Position numbers and translations under genes: made by a program
Assembly: GCF_029893105.1 (NCBI RefSeq)
Contig: NZ_JARXWG010000006.1
Location: 1-64,000 of the forward strand
From: Parabacteroides sp. PF5-9
GTDB lineage: Bacteria > Bacteroidota > Bacteroidia > Bacteroidales > Tannerellaceae
Length of the DNA: 64,000 nucleotides
Reading direction: 5' to 3'
Shown: positions 53,003 through 61,744 of the stretch, one piece after another
Layout of the letters: each line of letters starts with the position of its first letter
Position numbering within the stretch: position 1 is the stretch's first letter
Notes under the pieces: generated by a model
Seen by the model: the letters and a program-made list of their open reading frames with translations, nothing else
The model's database searches: none
Told to the model about the DNA's origin: nothing

Positions 53003-53896
53003 TTAATAAACATAAGCTGCTTTATCCAGGAAGTCGAAACTTTGTTTCACACTTTCCTGAGGATTGTTGTTGGTGTATTGTTCAACTTCCACATACCAGT
53101 CTTTTACATTGTTGGCTTTCATCTGTTCGAAGATCGGTTGGAAATCCATGAAGCCACTTGCTCCGATTTCTTTTTCATCTTTAATGTGGATATTCTTGAA
53201 CTGAGCAGGACGTTCTTTCAAGTATCTAACAGGATCTTGTCCACCCATTTTTACCCAATATACGTCCATCTGGAAGAATACGTGATTTTTACTTACTGTA
53301 TCCAACATGATGTCATAAACCATTTTACCATCGATGACTGTTTCGAATTCGAAGGCGTGATTATGATAACCGAAAGCGATACTTGCAGCAGCAGTTTTCA
53401 AACCGATAGCTGTCAGGTAATCACAATAGTTTTTCATATCGTCCATGGTGGTATTATTGTTGATCGTAAGCATTGGCATGACCATGTATTTACAGCCCAA
53501 CTCATTGTGAGCTTCAACACATTTGTCCCACCACATCATTACTTCAGCTTCGTTTTCTTTAGAATACGACTGGTTTACGTGCGCACTGGTACATTTCAAT
53601 CCATTGTCATTCACCAATTTCTTGAATTCTGACGGCTGCATACCGTAAATCTTACCATTATCATAACTGGCTGTTTCTACATGAGTATATCCCATTTTAG
53701 CGACAGCTTCAATTACTTTCTGAATTCCGTCGTCTTTTACCATTTCACGAAGTGAATAAAGTTGAAGACCAATGTGTTTGCCACTTCCTGCTGCTGCAGC
53801 ACTTCCACCGCCACAAGAAGATAATAACTGAGGGGCAACCATACCACCGGCAAGCAAGAGAGATGCCTGCTTTAAAAAGTCACGTCTGTTTTGCAT
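53003..53896 (-). CDS. Tat-exported sugar phosphate isomerase/epimerase-like lipoprotein
   Basis: A 297-residue protein with a twin-arginine signal (NRRDFLKQASLLLAGGM) that ends in a lipobox, LLSSC (C28), so it is folded in the cytoplasm, exported by Tat and probably lipidated. The rest is an AP endonuclease 2/xylose isomerase-like TIM barrel (IGLQLYSLREMVKDDGIQ, MGYTHVETASY, FGYHNHAFEF, MDVYWVKMGGQDPV, NIHIKDEKE), with His/Glu/Asp residues in the places of the metal site. Bacteroidales use such periplasmic isomerases on sugars released by surface glycan breakdown; the substrate here is unknown. A minus-strand promoter box lies at 53933-53940. Confidence 0.88.
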   Translation of the reverse strand: MQNRRDFLKQASLLLAGGMVAPQLLSSCGGGSAAAAGSGKHIGLQLYSLREMVKDDGIQKVIEAVAKMGYTHVETASYDNGKIYGMQPSEFKKLVNDNGLKCTSAHVNQSYSKENEAEVMMWWDKCVEAHNELGCKYMVMPMLTINNNTTMDDMKNYCDYLTAIGLKTAAASIAFGYHNHAFEFETVIDGKMVYDIMLDTVSKNHVFFQMDVYWVKMGGQDPVRYLKERPAQFKNIHIKDEKEIGASGFMDFQPIFEQMKANNVKDWYVEVEQYTNNNPQESVKQSFDFLDKAAYVY

Positions 53897-53932
53897 AGCA
53901 CTAATTTTATTGAGTTTATTTGAGAATTTTCA

Positions 53933-53940
53933 CAAAAGTA
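53933..53940 (-). promoter_or_regulatory. -7 box of the isomerase-like lipoprotein gene
   Basis: CAAAAGTA reads TACTTTTG on the minus strand, an exact TAnnTTTG, 37 bp upstream of the ATG. Confidence 0.6.
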
Positions 53941-54185
53941 TAACTATATTTTTACGTTGGTAAGTTTAAATTGTTAAAATCTTTAAAAATGACAATGCCT
54001 TTGACTTTTGGCGATCCACAACCATTGAGACAAACGTATAAAGTTTTTTTCAACCTCCAGCATGTTATACGGCAAAACCTCCCGGCTTACTATCCGGAAT
54101 GGAAACCAATTTAGACCACTTCTCCGTTTTATTTAAACGGGTTTCCAGTTCTATGCAGACTGTTTTCCTGTAGCATACGGATCAC

Positions 54186-54290
54186 TTTTCTGTTAGAGGT
54201 ACCTCTAAAATGTTTTACACGTACCTCTAAAAGAATTTAGACGTACCTCTAAATTTGTTTAGACGTACCTCTAACAGAAAATGGATGTAG
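54186..54290. repeat. 22-bp phased palindrome array, family B
   Basis: GTAC cores lie at 54199, 54221, 54243 and 54265, exactly 22 bp apart, and a degenerate GTAG at 54287 keeps the step. Each site reads like TTTAGA-n-GTAC-n-TCTAAA; the first is the perfect 16-bp palindrome TTAGAGGTACCTCTAA. The whole array is bounded by a perfect 17-bp inverted repeat, TTTTCTGTTAGAGGTAC (54186-54202) and GTACCTCTAACAGAAAA (54265-54281). Confidence 0.88.
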
Positions 54291-54327
54291 GTGTAACAGA
54301 AAACAGGTTGGGATGTCCCTGATTTTT

Positions 54328-54430
54328 CATCTGCAGAATCGAAAAAAAGCATCTGCATTTTCTGATAAATACTTAGATCTTCTGAAAAAAAGTATTAGCT
54401 TTGCCAATTTTTGTTCATGAAATGTCTGAT
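54328..54430. repeat. 22-bp phased array, family C, upstream of fimbrial locus 2
   Basis: Site starts at 54328 (CATCTGCAGAATC), 54350 (CATCTGCATTTTC), 54372 (CTTAGATCTTC), 54394 (ATTAGCTTTG) and 54416 (CATGAAATG) are exactly 22 bp apart. The words CATCTGCAT and TTAGATCT are those of the phased core in the 470-bp repeat. It continues the step of array B with an offset of about 1 bp, so about eleven sites run from 54199 to 54430. Confidence 0.8.
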
Positions 54431-54436
54431 GATGAC

Positions 54437-54481
54437 ATTTTTCACAACAAAACAAAAAAATATTTTTCACAACAAAACAAA
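54437..54481. repeat. 20-bp exact direct repeat, 25-bp period
   Basis: ATTTTTCACAACAAAACAAA occurs at 54437-54456 and again at 54462-54481 without a mismatch. It lies between array C and the fimbrial locus 2 leader. Confidence 0.85.
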
Positions 54482-54581
54482 GAGAAAAGTTGTTATTTAG
54501 TTAAGCATATAAAGAACTATTTTGAATGGTACATTTTAGATTAAACAAATAACAAAGCAAACCGTTCTATTAGTGCGACTA

Positions 54582-54611
54582 GCGATATCGCAGTTTATTG
54601 CTTGATATCAA
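54582..54611. promoter_or_regulatory. paired GATATC palindromes upstream of fimbrial locus 2
   Basis: GCGATATCGC (54582-54591) and TTGATATCAA (54602-54611) are perfect 10-bp palindromes whose centres are 20 bp apart. They lie about 80-110 bp before the DUF3575 start and look like operator sites. Confidence 0.5.
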
Positions 54612-54693
54612 TATCTGTTTTTTATGAATGGGACATGGTTTGATACAAAAGAAGATGAATTATACTGTTTTAATCCACTTATTTAGAGGAAAA

Positions 54694-55374
54694 ATGAAAA
54701 CTGAAAAAAGACCAGTGCGTTTTCGCGTTGGGATGATAAGTTTGGCTTTACTTATGACTACCGGCATCTTGAAAGCCCAGGAGAGATATACCGTACAATC
54801 TACACAAAATAGTCATTTGTTGATAGAGCATCGTACAACACAAACACCTCATATTATTTATCCGCCTTCATCAATAGCCTTGAAAACGAATTTACTTTAC
54901 CTGGCGACATTGACTCCCAATCTTGCCCTTGAAATCGGTATTGGAAAGAAGATGACATTGGAGATAGGAGGGGGGTATAATTTTTATGATCCCGATAATC
55001 AGAAGCACTGGAAGCATTGGCTTGTTCAACCGGAGTTCCGGTATTGGTTCTGTGAACGTTTTAATGGCAGTTTTCTGGGAGTGCACGCTTTAGGTGGAGA
55101 GTATAATTTTTCACGGATTAATTTACCGCTATCCGTTTTTGATGATCTGGATGCGTATCGGTATGAGGGTCATTATTATGGAGGAGGCCTCTCTTTCGGT
55201 TATCAATGGATACTTAGTAAACGATGGAATCTCGAATTGTCTGTAGGCGCCGGCTATGTGCGGGTTCACTATGATAAGTACAACTGTGCTTCTTGCGGCG
55301 GCAATATCGAACAAGGTACTAAGAATTATTGGGGGCCTACGCGAGCTGCCGTTTCATTTTTATTCTTCTTATAA
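54694..55374 (+). CDS. DUF3575 protein, first gene of fimbrial locus 2
   Basis: A 226-residue exported protein. The signal peptide (MISLALLMTTGILKAQE) is followed by a linker and the DUF3575 domain: SSIALKTNLLYLATLTPNLALEIGIGKKMTLEIGG, FRYWFCERFNGSFLGVHALGGEYN, GGGLSFGYQWILSKRWNLELSVGAGY. Alternating aromatic strands suggest a small outer-membrane barrel. It heads a type V pilus cluster, as its broken paralogue does at 11587. I chose ATG 54694, preceded by AGAGGAAAA, because the upstream ATGs at 54628 and 54655 would add a stretch not seen in the family. The next gene starts 9 bp downstream. Confidence 0.88.
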   Translation: MKTEKRPVRFRVGMISLALLMTTGILKAQERYTVQSTQNSHLLIEHRTTQTPHIIYPPSSIALKTNLLYLATLTPNLALEIGIGKKMTLEIGGGYNFYDPDNQKHWKHWLVQPEFRYWFCERFNGSFLGVHALGGEYNFSRINLPLSVFDDLDAYRYEGHYYGGGLSFGYQWILSKRWNLELSVGAGYVRVHYDKYNCASCGGNIEQGTKNYWGPTRAAVSFLFFL

Positions 55375-55383
55375 ATTCTTGTC

Positions 55384-56817
55384 ATGAAAAAAATATATCT
55401 GATACTCATATCGCTTATCGCTCTATTGCCTGTTGCGGCGGGAAATATTGTCTATCCTGAAAATGTGAAATATGCATTTCGGGCAGAGAAAGAAGGCAAT
55501 ACCCTTCATCTGAATTTAGATATTGTTTTGGATGAGATGCATCTTCCGACTCAGGGAATGGTGGTATTTACTCCGGTTATAATCGCTCAAGACCAAAAAA
55601 TATATCATCTTGCGCCGGCGGTAGTTACCGGCTCAAATCGATATAAAGTCCTTCAGCGGCTTTTGGCTTATGATAATCCGGTATTCGAACAAAGCCCACA
55701 AGTTTTGGTCAAGAGAAAAAACAGCTCTTCACAGACGATCTCTCTTTCATATATAATCCCTAATGAGGAGTGGATGCAGGGTGCCGATTTGTATGTCTAT
55801 GGAGAGGCCAGTGGTTGTGTGAACTGTGGAAATGTGCAGGATCAACAACTGGTGAAAAACGATATCGTTCCTTTGCAGCCGGTTTATGTGCCGGTATATA
55901 CGGTCTCTTATATCGTTCCAGAAGTAGAGGTAAAAGAACGTAGTGAAACATTTGTCGCTCGTATAAATTATGAAGTCGGTCGGTACGAACTATTACCGAA
56001 TTATAAAAATAATGCAGCCGTATTGGCGGATGTCGATGCACTGGTCAAATCGCTACAGAATGATCGGGATCTGACGATTACTCATCGTACAGTCACCGGA
56101 TATGCTTCTCCGGATGGGAACTTCGACAGTAATCTGCTCCTTTCTCAGAATCGGGCAAAGTCGTTTATGGACTATCTACAGCAGAAATATCGTTGGGATG
56201 CCAACATCACTTATGAAGGACGTGGAGAAGACTGGGTTGGCTTGAGAGAAGCTGTCGAGAATGCTTCAAACCTATCTCAGAAGCATGCAATTATTGCAGC
56301 AATAGACAATCGATCGGATATTGCTCGTCGTAAACAGTCGCTCAAGGCTCTGGAAAAGGGGAGTGTATATAAGACGTTACTTAATGAATATTTCCCATCG
56401 CTTCGTCGTAATGAGTTTAAGGTCTCTTATATCGCCCGTGCATTTAATGTAGAGGAAGCCCGGGAGGTCATTCGTACACGTCCTCAATTACTCAGTCTGA
56501 ACGAAATGTTTCTGGTAGCAAACAGTTACCCGAAAGAGAGCAAAGAGTTTAAGGAAGTATTTGATATTGCCGTTCGTATGTTCCCGGATAGTCAGATAAG
56601 CAAAATCAATGCTGCTGCTATGGAGATTGAGACCGGTTCGGCTGAGCGCGCTATCGAACGCCTTATCGGAGTTGAAACTCCCGAGGCCTGGAACAACCTG
56701 GGAGTTGCTTATGCACAATGCCAAGAAGTCGATCTGGCTCGCCAATACTTCCAACGCGCTATTCAAGCCGGAAATACCCAGGCACTTCATAATCTTGAAC
56801 AGTTGAACAAAAAATAA
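55384..56817 (+). CDS. DUF3868 / OmpA-like protein of fimbrial locus 2
   Basis: A 477-residue exported protein. The N-terminal DUF3868 part (about 20-190) begins NIVYPENVKYAFRAEKEGNTLHLNLDI after the signal peptide and contains ASGCVNCGN. An OmpA-like segment follows (about 195-300: FVARINYEVGRYELLPNYKNN, TGYASPDGNFDSNLLLSQNRAKSFMDYL), then a helical TPR-like C-terminus (AWNNLGVAYAQCQEVDLARQYFQRAIQAG). Homologues sit next to Mfa1/FimA-type genes in Bacteroidales. A role in anchoring the pilus assembly to the wall or outer membrane is inferred. Mfa2-type and Mfa1-type genes follow. Confidence 0.85.
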   Translation: MKKIYLILISLIALLPVAAGNIVYPENVKYAFRAEKEGNTLHLNLDIVLDEMHLPTQGMVVFTPVIIAQDQKIYHLAPAVVTGSNRYKVLQRLLAYDNPVFEQSPQVLVKRKNSSSQTISLSYIIPNEEWMQGADLYVYGEASGCVNCGNVQDQQLVKNDIVPLQPVYVPVYTVSYIVPEVEVKERSETFVARINYEVGRYELLPNYKNNAAVLADVDALVKSLQNDRDLTITHRTVTGYASPDGNFDSNLLLSQNRAKSFMDYLQQKYRWDANITYEGRGEDWVGLREAVENASNLSQKHAIIAAIDNRSDIARRKQSLKALEKGSVYKTLLNEYFPSLRRNEFKVSYIARAFNVEEAREVIRTRPQLLSLNEMFLVANSYPKESKEFKEVFDIAVRMFPDSQISKINAAAMEIETGSAERAIERLIGVETPEAWNNLGVAYAQCQEVDLARQYFQRAIQAGNTQALHNLEQLNKK

Positions 56818-56874
56818 ATAAATACCAATAAGGTTGTCTTAAACGAGCCGATTGGATAAACGATAAATACAATA

Positions 56875-57888
56875 ATGATGCTAAAAATAACACGAATATT
56901 CTTATTTCCGATACTTACCGGGATTCTGTTATTCGGATCTTCATGTGTAAAAGACGGGGGTGAACCTTGCCCTAACTACCTAAAGATCGTATATGATTAT
57001 AATATAGAATATGTCGATCAGTTTCACCGTCAGGTTACCTTCCTGAGTATTTTTATGTTCGATGCCGAGACTGGGGTGTTGATACGTGAGGTGAAGCAGA
57101 CTCAGCAATCGTTCCCCGAGAATTATACGATACAAGTGCCCGAAGAATGGCTTGGGCAGAGTTATGATATTATGGTATGGGCCGGTCTTGATCCTGATTC
57201 CTATACGTTTCCTGATTTAATTCCCGGTAGTTCCACTTTGGAAGAATTTCAACTCAAGGTGCGTGATTATGAGAAGCAACTTGTAGAGCGTCGTTCGGAA
57301 TTAGAACCTCTTTGGCACGGTCAGCTGTCTGATGTGACCTTTGCCGATACGGAAGAAAAGAGTTATACGGTATCGTTGATGAAAGATACGAAGCGATTCC
57401 GGGTTGTTCTACAGAGTATGAGTGATACCATATCTATTGATGTCAATGATTTTGATATCCGTCTATTGTCTGCAGATGGTTGGTACGATCATCAGAACAG
57501 GGTACTTGATCCGACCGATCGCGAAATCACTTATCTTCCTTATTATACAGCCAACGATGCCGAGTCGGGCGCTATTGCCGAAATGAACTCACTGCGGTTG
57601 ATGAATGACGGACGGGTGAATACGCTTCGTATCTCCAGTAAATCGTCTGGCAAGGTGATATTGGATATCCCTTTGATGAAATATCTGAATGCCCTTCGGC
57701 TCTTAGAATTCTCCAACTTACCTTTTCAGGAGTACCTGGATCGGGAAGACACCTATTCGATCCTGATCTTCCTGAACTATCTGAAAGATGATTCCGAAGA
57801 TCCCGGGACTCCCGGTAAAAAGGGGAACTGGTTGGCGGTTCAGATTTCGATTAATGAGTGGATTCTCCGCTTTCAGGATATTGATTGA
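56875..57888 (+). CDS. FimB/Mfa2-family fimbrial anchor lipoprotein
   Basis: A 337-residue lipoprotein; lipobox GSSC, and after it the family start CPNYLKIVYDYNIEYVDQFHRQVTFLSIFMFD. Mfa2/FimB-type anchors end the pilus at the cell surface and set its length. Other marks are SYDIMVWAGLD, DTKRFRVVLQSM in place of the usual NxxRVxL strand, and the C-terminal WLAVQISINEWILRFQDID. The gene lies directly before the major subunit gene, as in known mfa and fim loci. The start has two Met codons; the first is used here. Confidence 0.85.
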   Translation: MMLKITRIFLFPILTGILLFGSSCVKDGGEPCPNYLKIVYDYNIEYVDQFHRQVTFLSIFMFDAETGVLIREVKQTQQSFPENYTIQVPEEWLGQSYDIMVWAGLDPDSYTFPDLIPGSSTLEEFQLKVRDYEKQLVERRSELEPLWHGQLSDVTFADTEEKSYTVSLMKDTKRFRVVLQSMSDTISIDVNDFDIRLLSADGWYDHQNRVLDPTDREITYLPYYTANDAESGAIAEMNSLRLMNDGRVNTLRISSKSSGKVILDIPLMKYLNALRLLEFSNLPFQEYLDREDTYSILIFLNYLKDDSEDPGTPGKKGNWLAVQISINEWILRFQDID

Positions 57889-57933
57889 TAAAAAATATGA
57901 GTAATAAATAGTTTAACAATTAAAAATTGAGTT

Positions 57934-59586
57934 ATGAAAAAAAATTATTTCAAGAAAGTTGTTTTGGCAACTTTGACAGTAGGGTTAATCTTTACTTCCT
58001 GTTCGGATGATTCCGATGATATTGTGGACAAGGGTAAAACGGAAGGCGAAATAGGTTATGTTTCTCTTGCATTGATCAATAGTAGTGTGCGTGGCATGAC
58101 AAAAGCCGAAGGTAGCCTTCATTATGGAACTGCAGATGAAAATAATGTAGACTCGGCTCTTATTGTTTTATATGATGGTGCTACTCCTGCTTCGAGTAAA
58201 GTTAAGTATCATATTAAATTGACAGAGATAGGTACTCCGGGCGCGCCAGGTGGTGATATGCACAGTATTTCTCCGGGATCGAGTGCTACAACCTATAGAA
58301 CAAAAGCACAAGAGGTTGTAAAAGCAAATTATAAATTAGCTGTATTTATTAATCCTCCTGCTGCCTTGGATGCTGTTACGGCATTAGATCAGACATTAGG
58401 AGCTATGACAGCTGCAGCTTCGGTAACTGTAGACCAACTGACCATGGGAAAAACAAAAAGAGACAATTTCCTGATGAGTAATTTTGCTGGCTTGGTGGAT
58501 GTACTTGAAAGTGACATTTATGATACCGAAGCTGAAGCTGAGGTTGCTCCGGTCAAATTAAATGTTGAACGTGCGGTAGCTAAAGTTACTTTGGGTGTAG
58601 CTAGTAATCTTGCCACTGCTTCAGCGTCGCTGGGTGCGACTATTGGAGAAATTAAGTGGGATGTAGATGTTATTAACAAAAAAACATTCTGGATGAGAAA
58701 TCCGGCAGAAATGCTTGATGCTCCAAGTGGAACTGTTGTAGGAACAACGACCGAAGTTGCAACAGCAGCAAATCGTATATATATGTATGCCAAAGATCCT
58801 AACTGGGATGATTTCAGCCATAGCCGTAATACGACTCTTACGGATCCATTAACTGATGAGTTTATTTATAAAACCGGAACTGCTACGCTTGCTTTAGCTC
58901 CAACAACATCTACTGATCCGGTCAATGAAGATACTTACGCATATGTTACGGAAAATACAATGGCTGCGTTAGAGCAATGGGAGGATGTCACGACCTGTGT
59001 GTTGATATCTGCGGTAATTACTCCTAAAAAAACGTTTTTTGGAGAAACTTTAAATGCAGGCGATCAGTACTTCTTATTCCGTAATATGGCCTTTACTCTT
59101 AGAGATATACAGGAGATTCATTTAGCATATTCTAGTGATGCACAAACGATTACTAGTGCTAGTGGTAAAACATGGAAAGTTTTAATCGCAGAGGCTGCAA
59201 ATGCCGGTATTATTGCTTTGCCTGGTATTTTAGAGGGCATGAAAGGGACTGAAGATTTTAATGAATATACAGCTGCTCCTAGTAAATCAAAAGATGTTAT
59301 TAAATCGAACGGAACCGTTCGTTTCTTTGCTGAAGATGCACCTAATTATTACTATGTTCCTATCCGTCACTTCAGTGATGATCTTCAAGCTGACGCTATG
59401 GCTTATGGCCGTTATGGTGTTGTTCGTAATAACTGGTATAATCTGTCACTGAACAGTATCAAGAGTTATGGTACTGCTGAAATACCGACAGACAGACCTG
59501 ATCCGGATGATAAAGAAGAATCTTGGTTGTCTGTTGAATTTACGATCCTTCCTTGGATAGAACGTGGTCAGGGAATAGGGCTCTAA
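57934..59586 (+). CDS. Mfa1-family major fimbrial subunit
   Basis: A 550-residue pilin precursor with lipobox FTSC and a likely protease maturation site after Arg in SSVRGMTKAEG. The N-terminal domain has NVDSALIVLYDG and VKANYKLAVFINPP; the C-terminal end YGRYGVVRNNWYNLSLNSIKSYG with VEFTILPWIERGQGI is the classic Mfa1 signature. It is somewhat AT-richer and Ala/Thr-rich compared with its neighbours. The strong terminator directly downstream (59598-59640) would give more of this subunit than of the minor ones, as expected for a stalk protein. Donor-strand assembly of type V pili applies by family. Confidence 0.9.
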   Translation: MKKNYFKKVVLATLTVGLIFTSCSDDSDDIVDKGKTEGEIGYVSLALINSSVRGMTKAEGSLHYGTADENNVDSALIVLYDGATPASSKVKYHIKLTEIGTPGAPGGDMHSISPGSSATTYRTKAQEVVKANYKLAVFINPPAALDAVTALDQTLGAMTAAASVTVDQLTMGKTKRDNFLMSNFAGLVDVLESDIYDTEAEAEVAPVKLNVERAVAKVTLGVASNLATASASLGATIGEIKWDVDVINKKTFWMRNPAEMLDAPSGTVVGTTTEVATAANRIYMYAKDPNWDDFSHSRNTTLTDPLTDEFIYKTGTATLALAPTTSTDPVNEDTYAYVTENTMAALEQWEDVTTCVLISAVITPKKTFFGETLNAGDQYFLFRNMAFTLRDIQEIHLAYSSDAQTITSASGKTWKVLIAEAANAGIIALPGILEGMKGTEDFNEYTAAPSKSKDVIKSNGTVRFFAEDAPNYYYVPIRHFSDDLQADAMAYGRYGVVRNNWYNLSLNSIKSYGTAEIPTDRPDPDDKEESWLSVEFTILPWIERGQGIGL

Positions 59587-59597
59587 ACGAACTATTA

Positions 59598-59640
59598 AAA
59601 ACACACAGAGATTATGAGTGTCTCTGTGTGTTTTAAAAAA
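59598..59640 (+). terminator. strong terminator after the major fimbrial subunit
   Basis: AAAACACACAGAGA (59598-59611) and TCTCTGTGTGTTTT (59621-59634) form a perfect 14-bp stem with a 9-nt loop. A second small stem (AAGAGG/CCTCTT) follows at about 59639-59663. It lies inside the fimbrial operon and probably acts as a partial stop. Confidence 0.85.
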
Positions 59641-59806
59641 AGAGGTTTCTGATGCCTCTTCTTTTCCGATAGATTGTATGAATCTTATTCAGTGTAGGTC
59701 TTCGTTTTATCAGAATATGAAAGAACGTTTGTTACAGCAAGTACAGAAATCAGGTTTGCTTGAACCGTGTCGGGTTATGTCAAACGATTAATTTTTAGAA
59801 AGAGTA

Positions 59807-61735
59807 ATGAAGCAGTGTATATATCGTGTGTTTCTAATGCTGGGATTAGCCTTGTGGCTTTTCTCTTGCACTGAGGCCTCTATAATTGACCCCGAAAATA
59901 TGCCCGGAGATGGTACCCATAACGGTACCGGGGATATCTTTTCGTTGGCCATGCGAATACCTCTGCCCGATGATTATATGTACACAAGAAGCTATGAAGG
60001 AGTAAACAGAGGAAGCGTTGCAGAAGTTCTGATTGAGGGAGTAAGAATGGTGCTCTATGAAGGAGGGGTTGTTAAGTATAGCCTGGATTTGAATATACAA
60101 CTGGAACCTGATAACGATAATATCAAAGTTACGGGTGACGATGTCTATATTTGGGCAACTGACGGAAAAAGAATCCTTATTCAAACGAGAGCCCGTACAT
60201 TCGAAAGGGGCAACTATGAGATGCTTGTTCTGATTAATCCCAACGATGTTATCAAAGCAAAAACGGAGAAAGGAGATTTATTTAGCGAACTTGATGCTCC
60301 TTTTGATACTTCTGATATGTACCGTTACCGGACGGTAGGTGAAGGTGCGAATTCGTACAAAGAGGCGGCTTATTTCCTGATGTTGAATTCCCAAGGCCCT
60401 GTGAGATTAAATGCGAAATATTTCTATGACACCGAGGAAAAAGCAGAGATCAACCCGGCTTACATCAGTTTGGAACGTGTTGCCGCAAAACTCGAATGCA
60501 ACTATACAGGTATTTCTGATACCCGCTCTACCGCTGTAGCTCCCTACGGACGGTTTGTGATGTTGTTGGATTACAACAACCAATCGGCTGCTCCCTGGGG
60601 AGATGATTATGATATTCCGGAAGACTGCACCCAATGTCCGGTACATGGTTGCAACGGTACGTTTGACCGTAAGACCAAAAAGTGTAGTGCCAAACCGTAT
60701 CTTCATACTTACGACGGCTTGGGACTTGTGGCCGACCGGGTACGTTACATGGTAGCGACCGACCTAAGCTGGGAGGCCGATATTGTCAATAAAAAAAGCA
60801 ACTGGCTCAGACAACTTACCTACAAAGCCGGAGGTGTTGTTCTGGAAGAACAAGGCCATCTCGACAGGGAAAATTTTTATGCCGAAGATCCCAATTTCTC
60901 CGGTATATCAGGGTCGGGTTCGTCCAACCTAAACGCGAATTTCAATTATATATCAAGTAATGATTTAATTCCGGGTGCTGAGGGTAGTACAGCAAAGAAA
61001 CTATATCCGCAACTTCCCGGATACAAATACTATAAGTACTGGTCATGGGACAAAGGAGATACTCAGCCGATGTATATACCCGAAAACACCATGAGTCAAA
61101 GTGAGCAAAAAAGAGATGTCGTAACCCGGGTTGTTTTTAAAGCGGTTCTTAAAAGAGAACAATTTGGCGAAAGTACGACTGATCAAAACCCGGTCTCCCC
61201 TGCACCGATTGGCGATTTTTTCGTATTCAAAGGGGGAAGTACGGAGATCAATGACTATAAATACAACAACTATAACAGAGACAACTCTACGTTCTTTATT
61301 CTTCGCCCGGAAGATGTGGCGATATACGCCTCTGCATCCACCACAGAACATATCCATATCTATCTTCGAGATGGTATCCTGGAGGCTATCCAACAGTTTA
61401 AAACCGATAATCCGGACTTTGATTTCTCCGATTGGAAAAATGAAGGCCCCGCACAATCAACCAATCTATCATTCTATAAAAACGGCGAAATCTATTACGA
61501 GGTGCCGATCGAACATTTTTCAGTAGCCGAGGCAGGAGGTGCTGGAAAGTACGGACGTTTTGGGGTGGTACGTAACAACTGGTATAAACTGAATGTGGAA
61601 AATATAATCTCTATCGGAGCGCCTGTCCTGCCGGAACCGACCTCTGAGTTTATAGAACCAGCTACACGGTCTGCGTTGCCGGAAACAAAAAGCAGTTCAA
61701 ACTTTCTGATCAGGAATCAGTCTATCATATTCTAA
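59807..61735 (+). CDS. Mfa1-family minor fimbrial subunit (tip-complex type)
   Basis: A 642-residue lipoprotein (lipobox LFSC). It shows the Mfa1 pattern across its length: VRMVLYEGGVVKYSLDL, RGNYEMLVLINPND, ISLERVAAKLECNYTG, LSWEADIVNKKSNWLRQL and the C-terminal YGRFGVVRNNWYKLNVENIISIG. A Cys-rich insertion, DCTQCPVHGCNG...KKCSA at about 266-290, is not usual for the stalk subunit and may be disulfide-linked or bind metal. The gene follows the terminator of the major subunit, so lower expression is expected. After the last family strand it ends in a 35-residue Ser-rich tail. It is likely an accessory or tip-complex subunit. Confidence 0.82.
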   Translation: MKQCIYRVFLMLGLALWLFSCTEASIIDPENMPGDGTHNGTGDIFSLAMRIPLPDDYMYTRSYEGVNRGSVAEVLIEGVRMVLYEGGVVKYSLDLNIQLEPDNDNIKVTGDDVYIWATDGKRILIQTRARTFERGNYEMLVLINPNDVIKAKTEKGDLFSELDAPFDTSDMYRYRTVGEGANSYKEAAYFLMLNSQGPVRLNAKYFYDTEEKAEINPAYISLERVAAKLECNYTGISDTRSTAVAPYGRFVMLLDYNNQSAAPWGDDYDIPEDCTQCPVHGCNGTFDRKTKKCSAKPYLHTYDGLGLVADRVRYMVATDLSWEADIVNKKSNWLRQLTYKAGGVVLEEQGHLDRENFYAEDPNFSGISGSGSSNLNANFNYISSNDLIPGAEGSTAKKLYPQLPGYKYYKYWSWDKGDTQPMYIPENTMSQSEQKRDVVTRVVFKAVLKREQFGESTTDQNPVSPAPIGDFFVFKGGSTEINDYKYNNYNRDNSTFFILRPEDVAIYASASTTEHIHIYLRDGILEAIQQFKTDNPDFDFSDWKNEGPAQSTNLSFYKNGEIYYEVPIEHFSVAEAGGAGKYGRFGVVRNNWYKLNVENIISIGAPVLPEPTSEFIEPATRSALPETKSSSNFLIRNQSIIF

Positions 61736-61744
61736 ACAATCGAT

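Larger units (their letters stand above)
53897..54693. other. 797-bp divergent region upstream of fimbrial locus 2
   Basis: A dense regulatory-looking region. It carries the isomerase promoter (53933-53940), phased arrays B (54186-54290) and C (54328-54430), a 20-bp direct repeat (54437-54481) and two 10-bp GATATC palindromes (54582-54611). The frame of the DUF3575 gene is open back to 54628, but its signal peptide starts at 54694. Confidence 0.75.

Noticed and set aside
54186-54281. Invertible promoter flanked by the 17-bp inverted repeat
   Set aside because: The arms are simply the outermost units of a palindromic array, the enclosed 62 bp contain no TAnnTTTG box in either direction, and no recombinase gene is nearby.
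59717-59791. 24-codon open frame MKERLLQQVQKSGLLEPCRV... between the major and minor fimbrial subunits
   Set aside because: No promoter or ribosome-binding support and no composition signal; too short to claim without conservation data.
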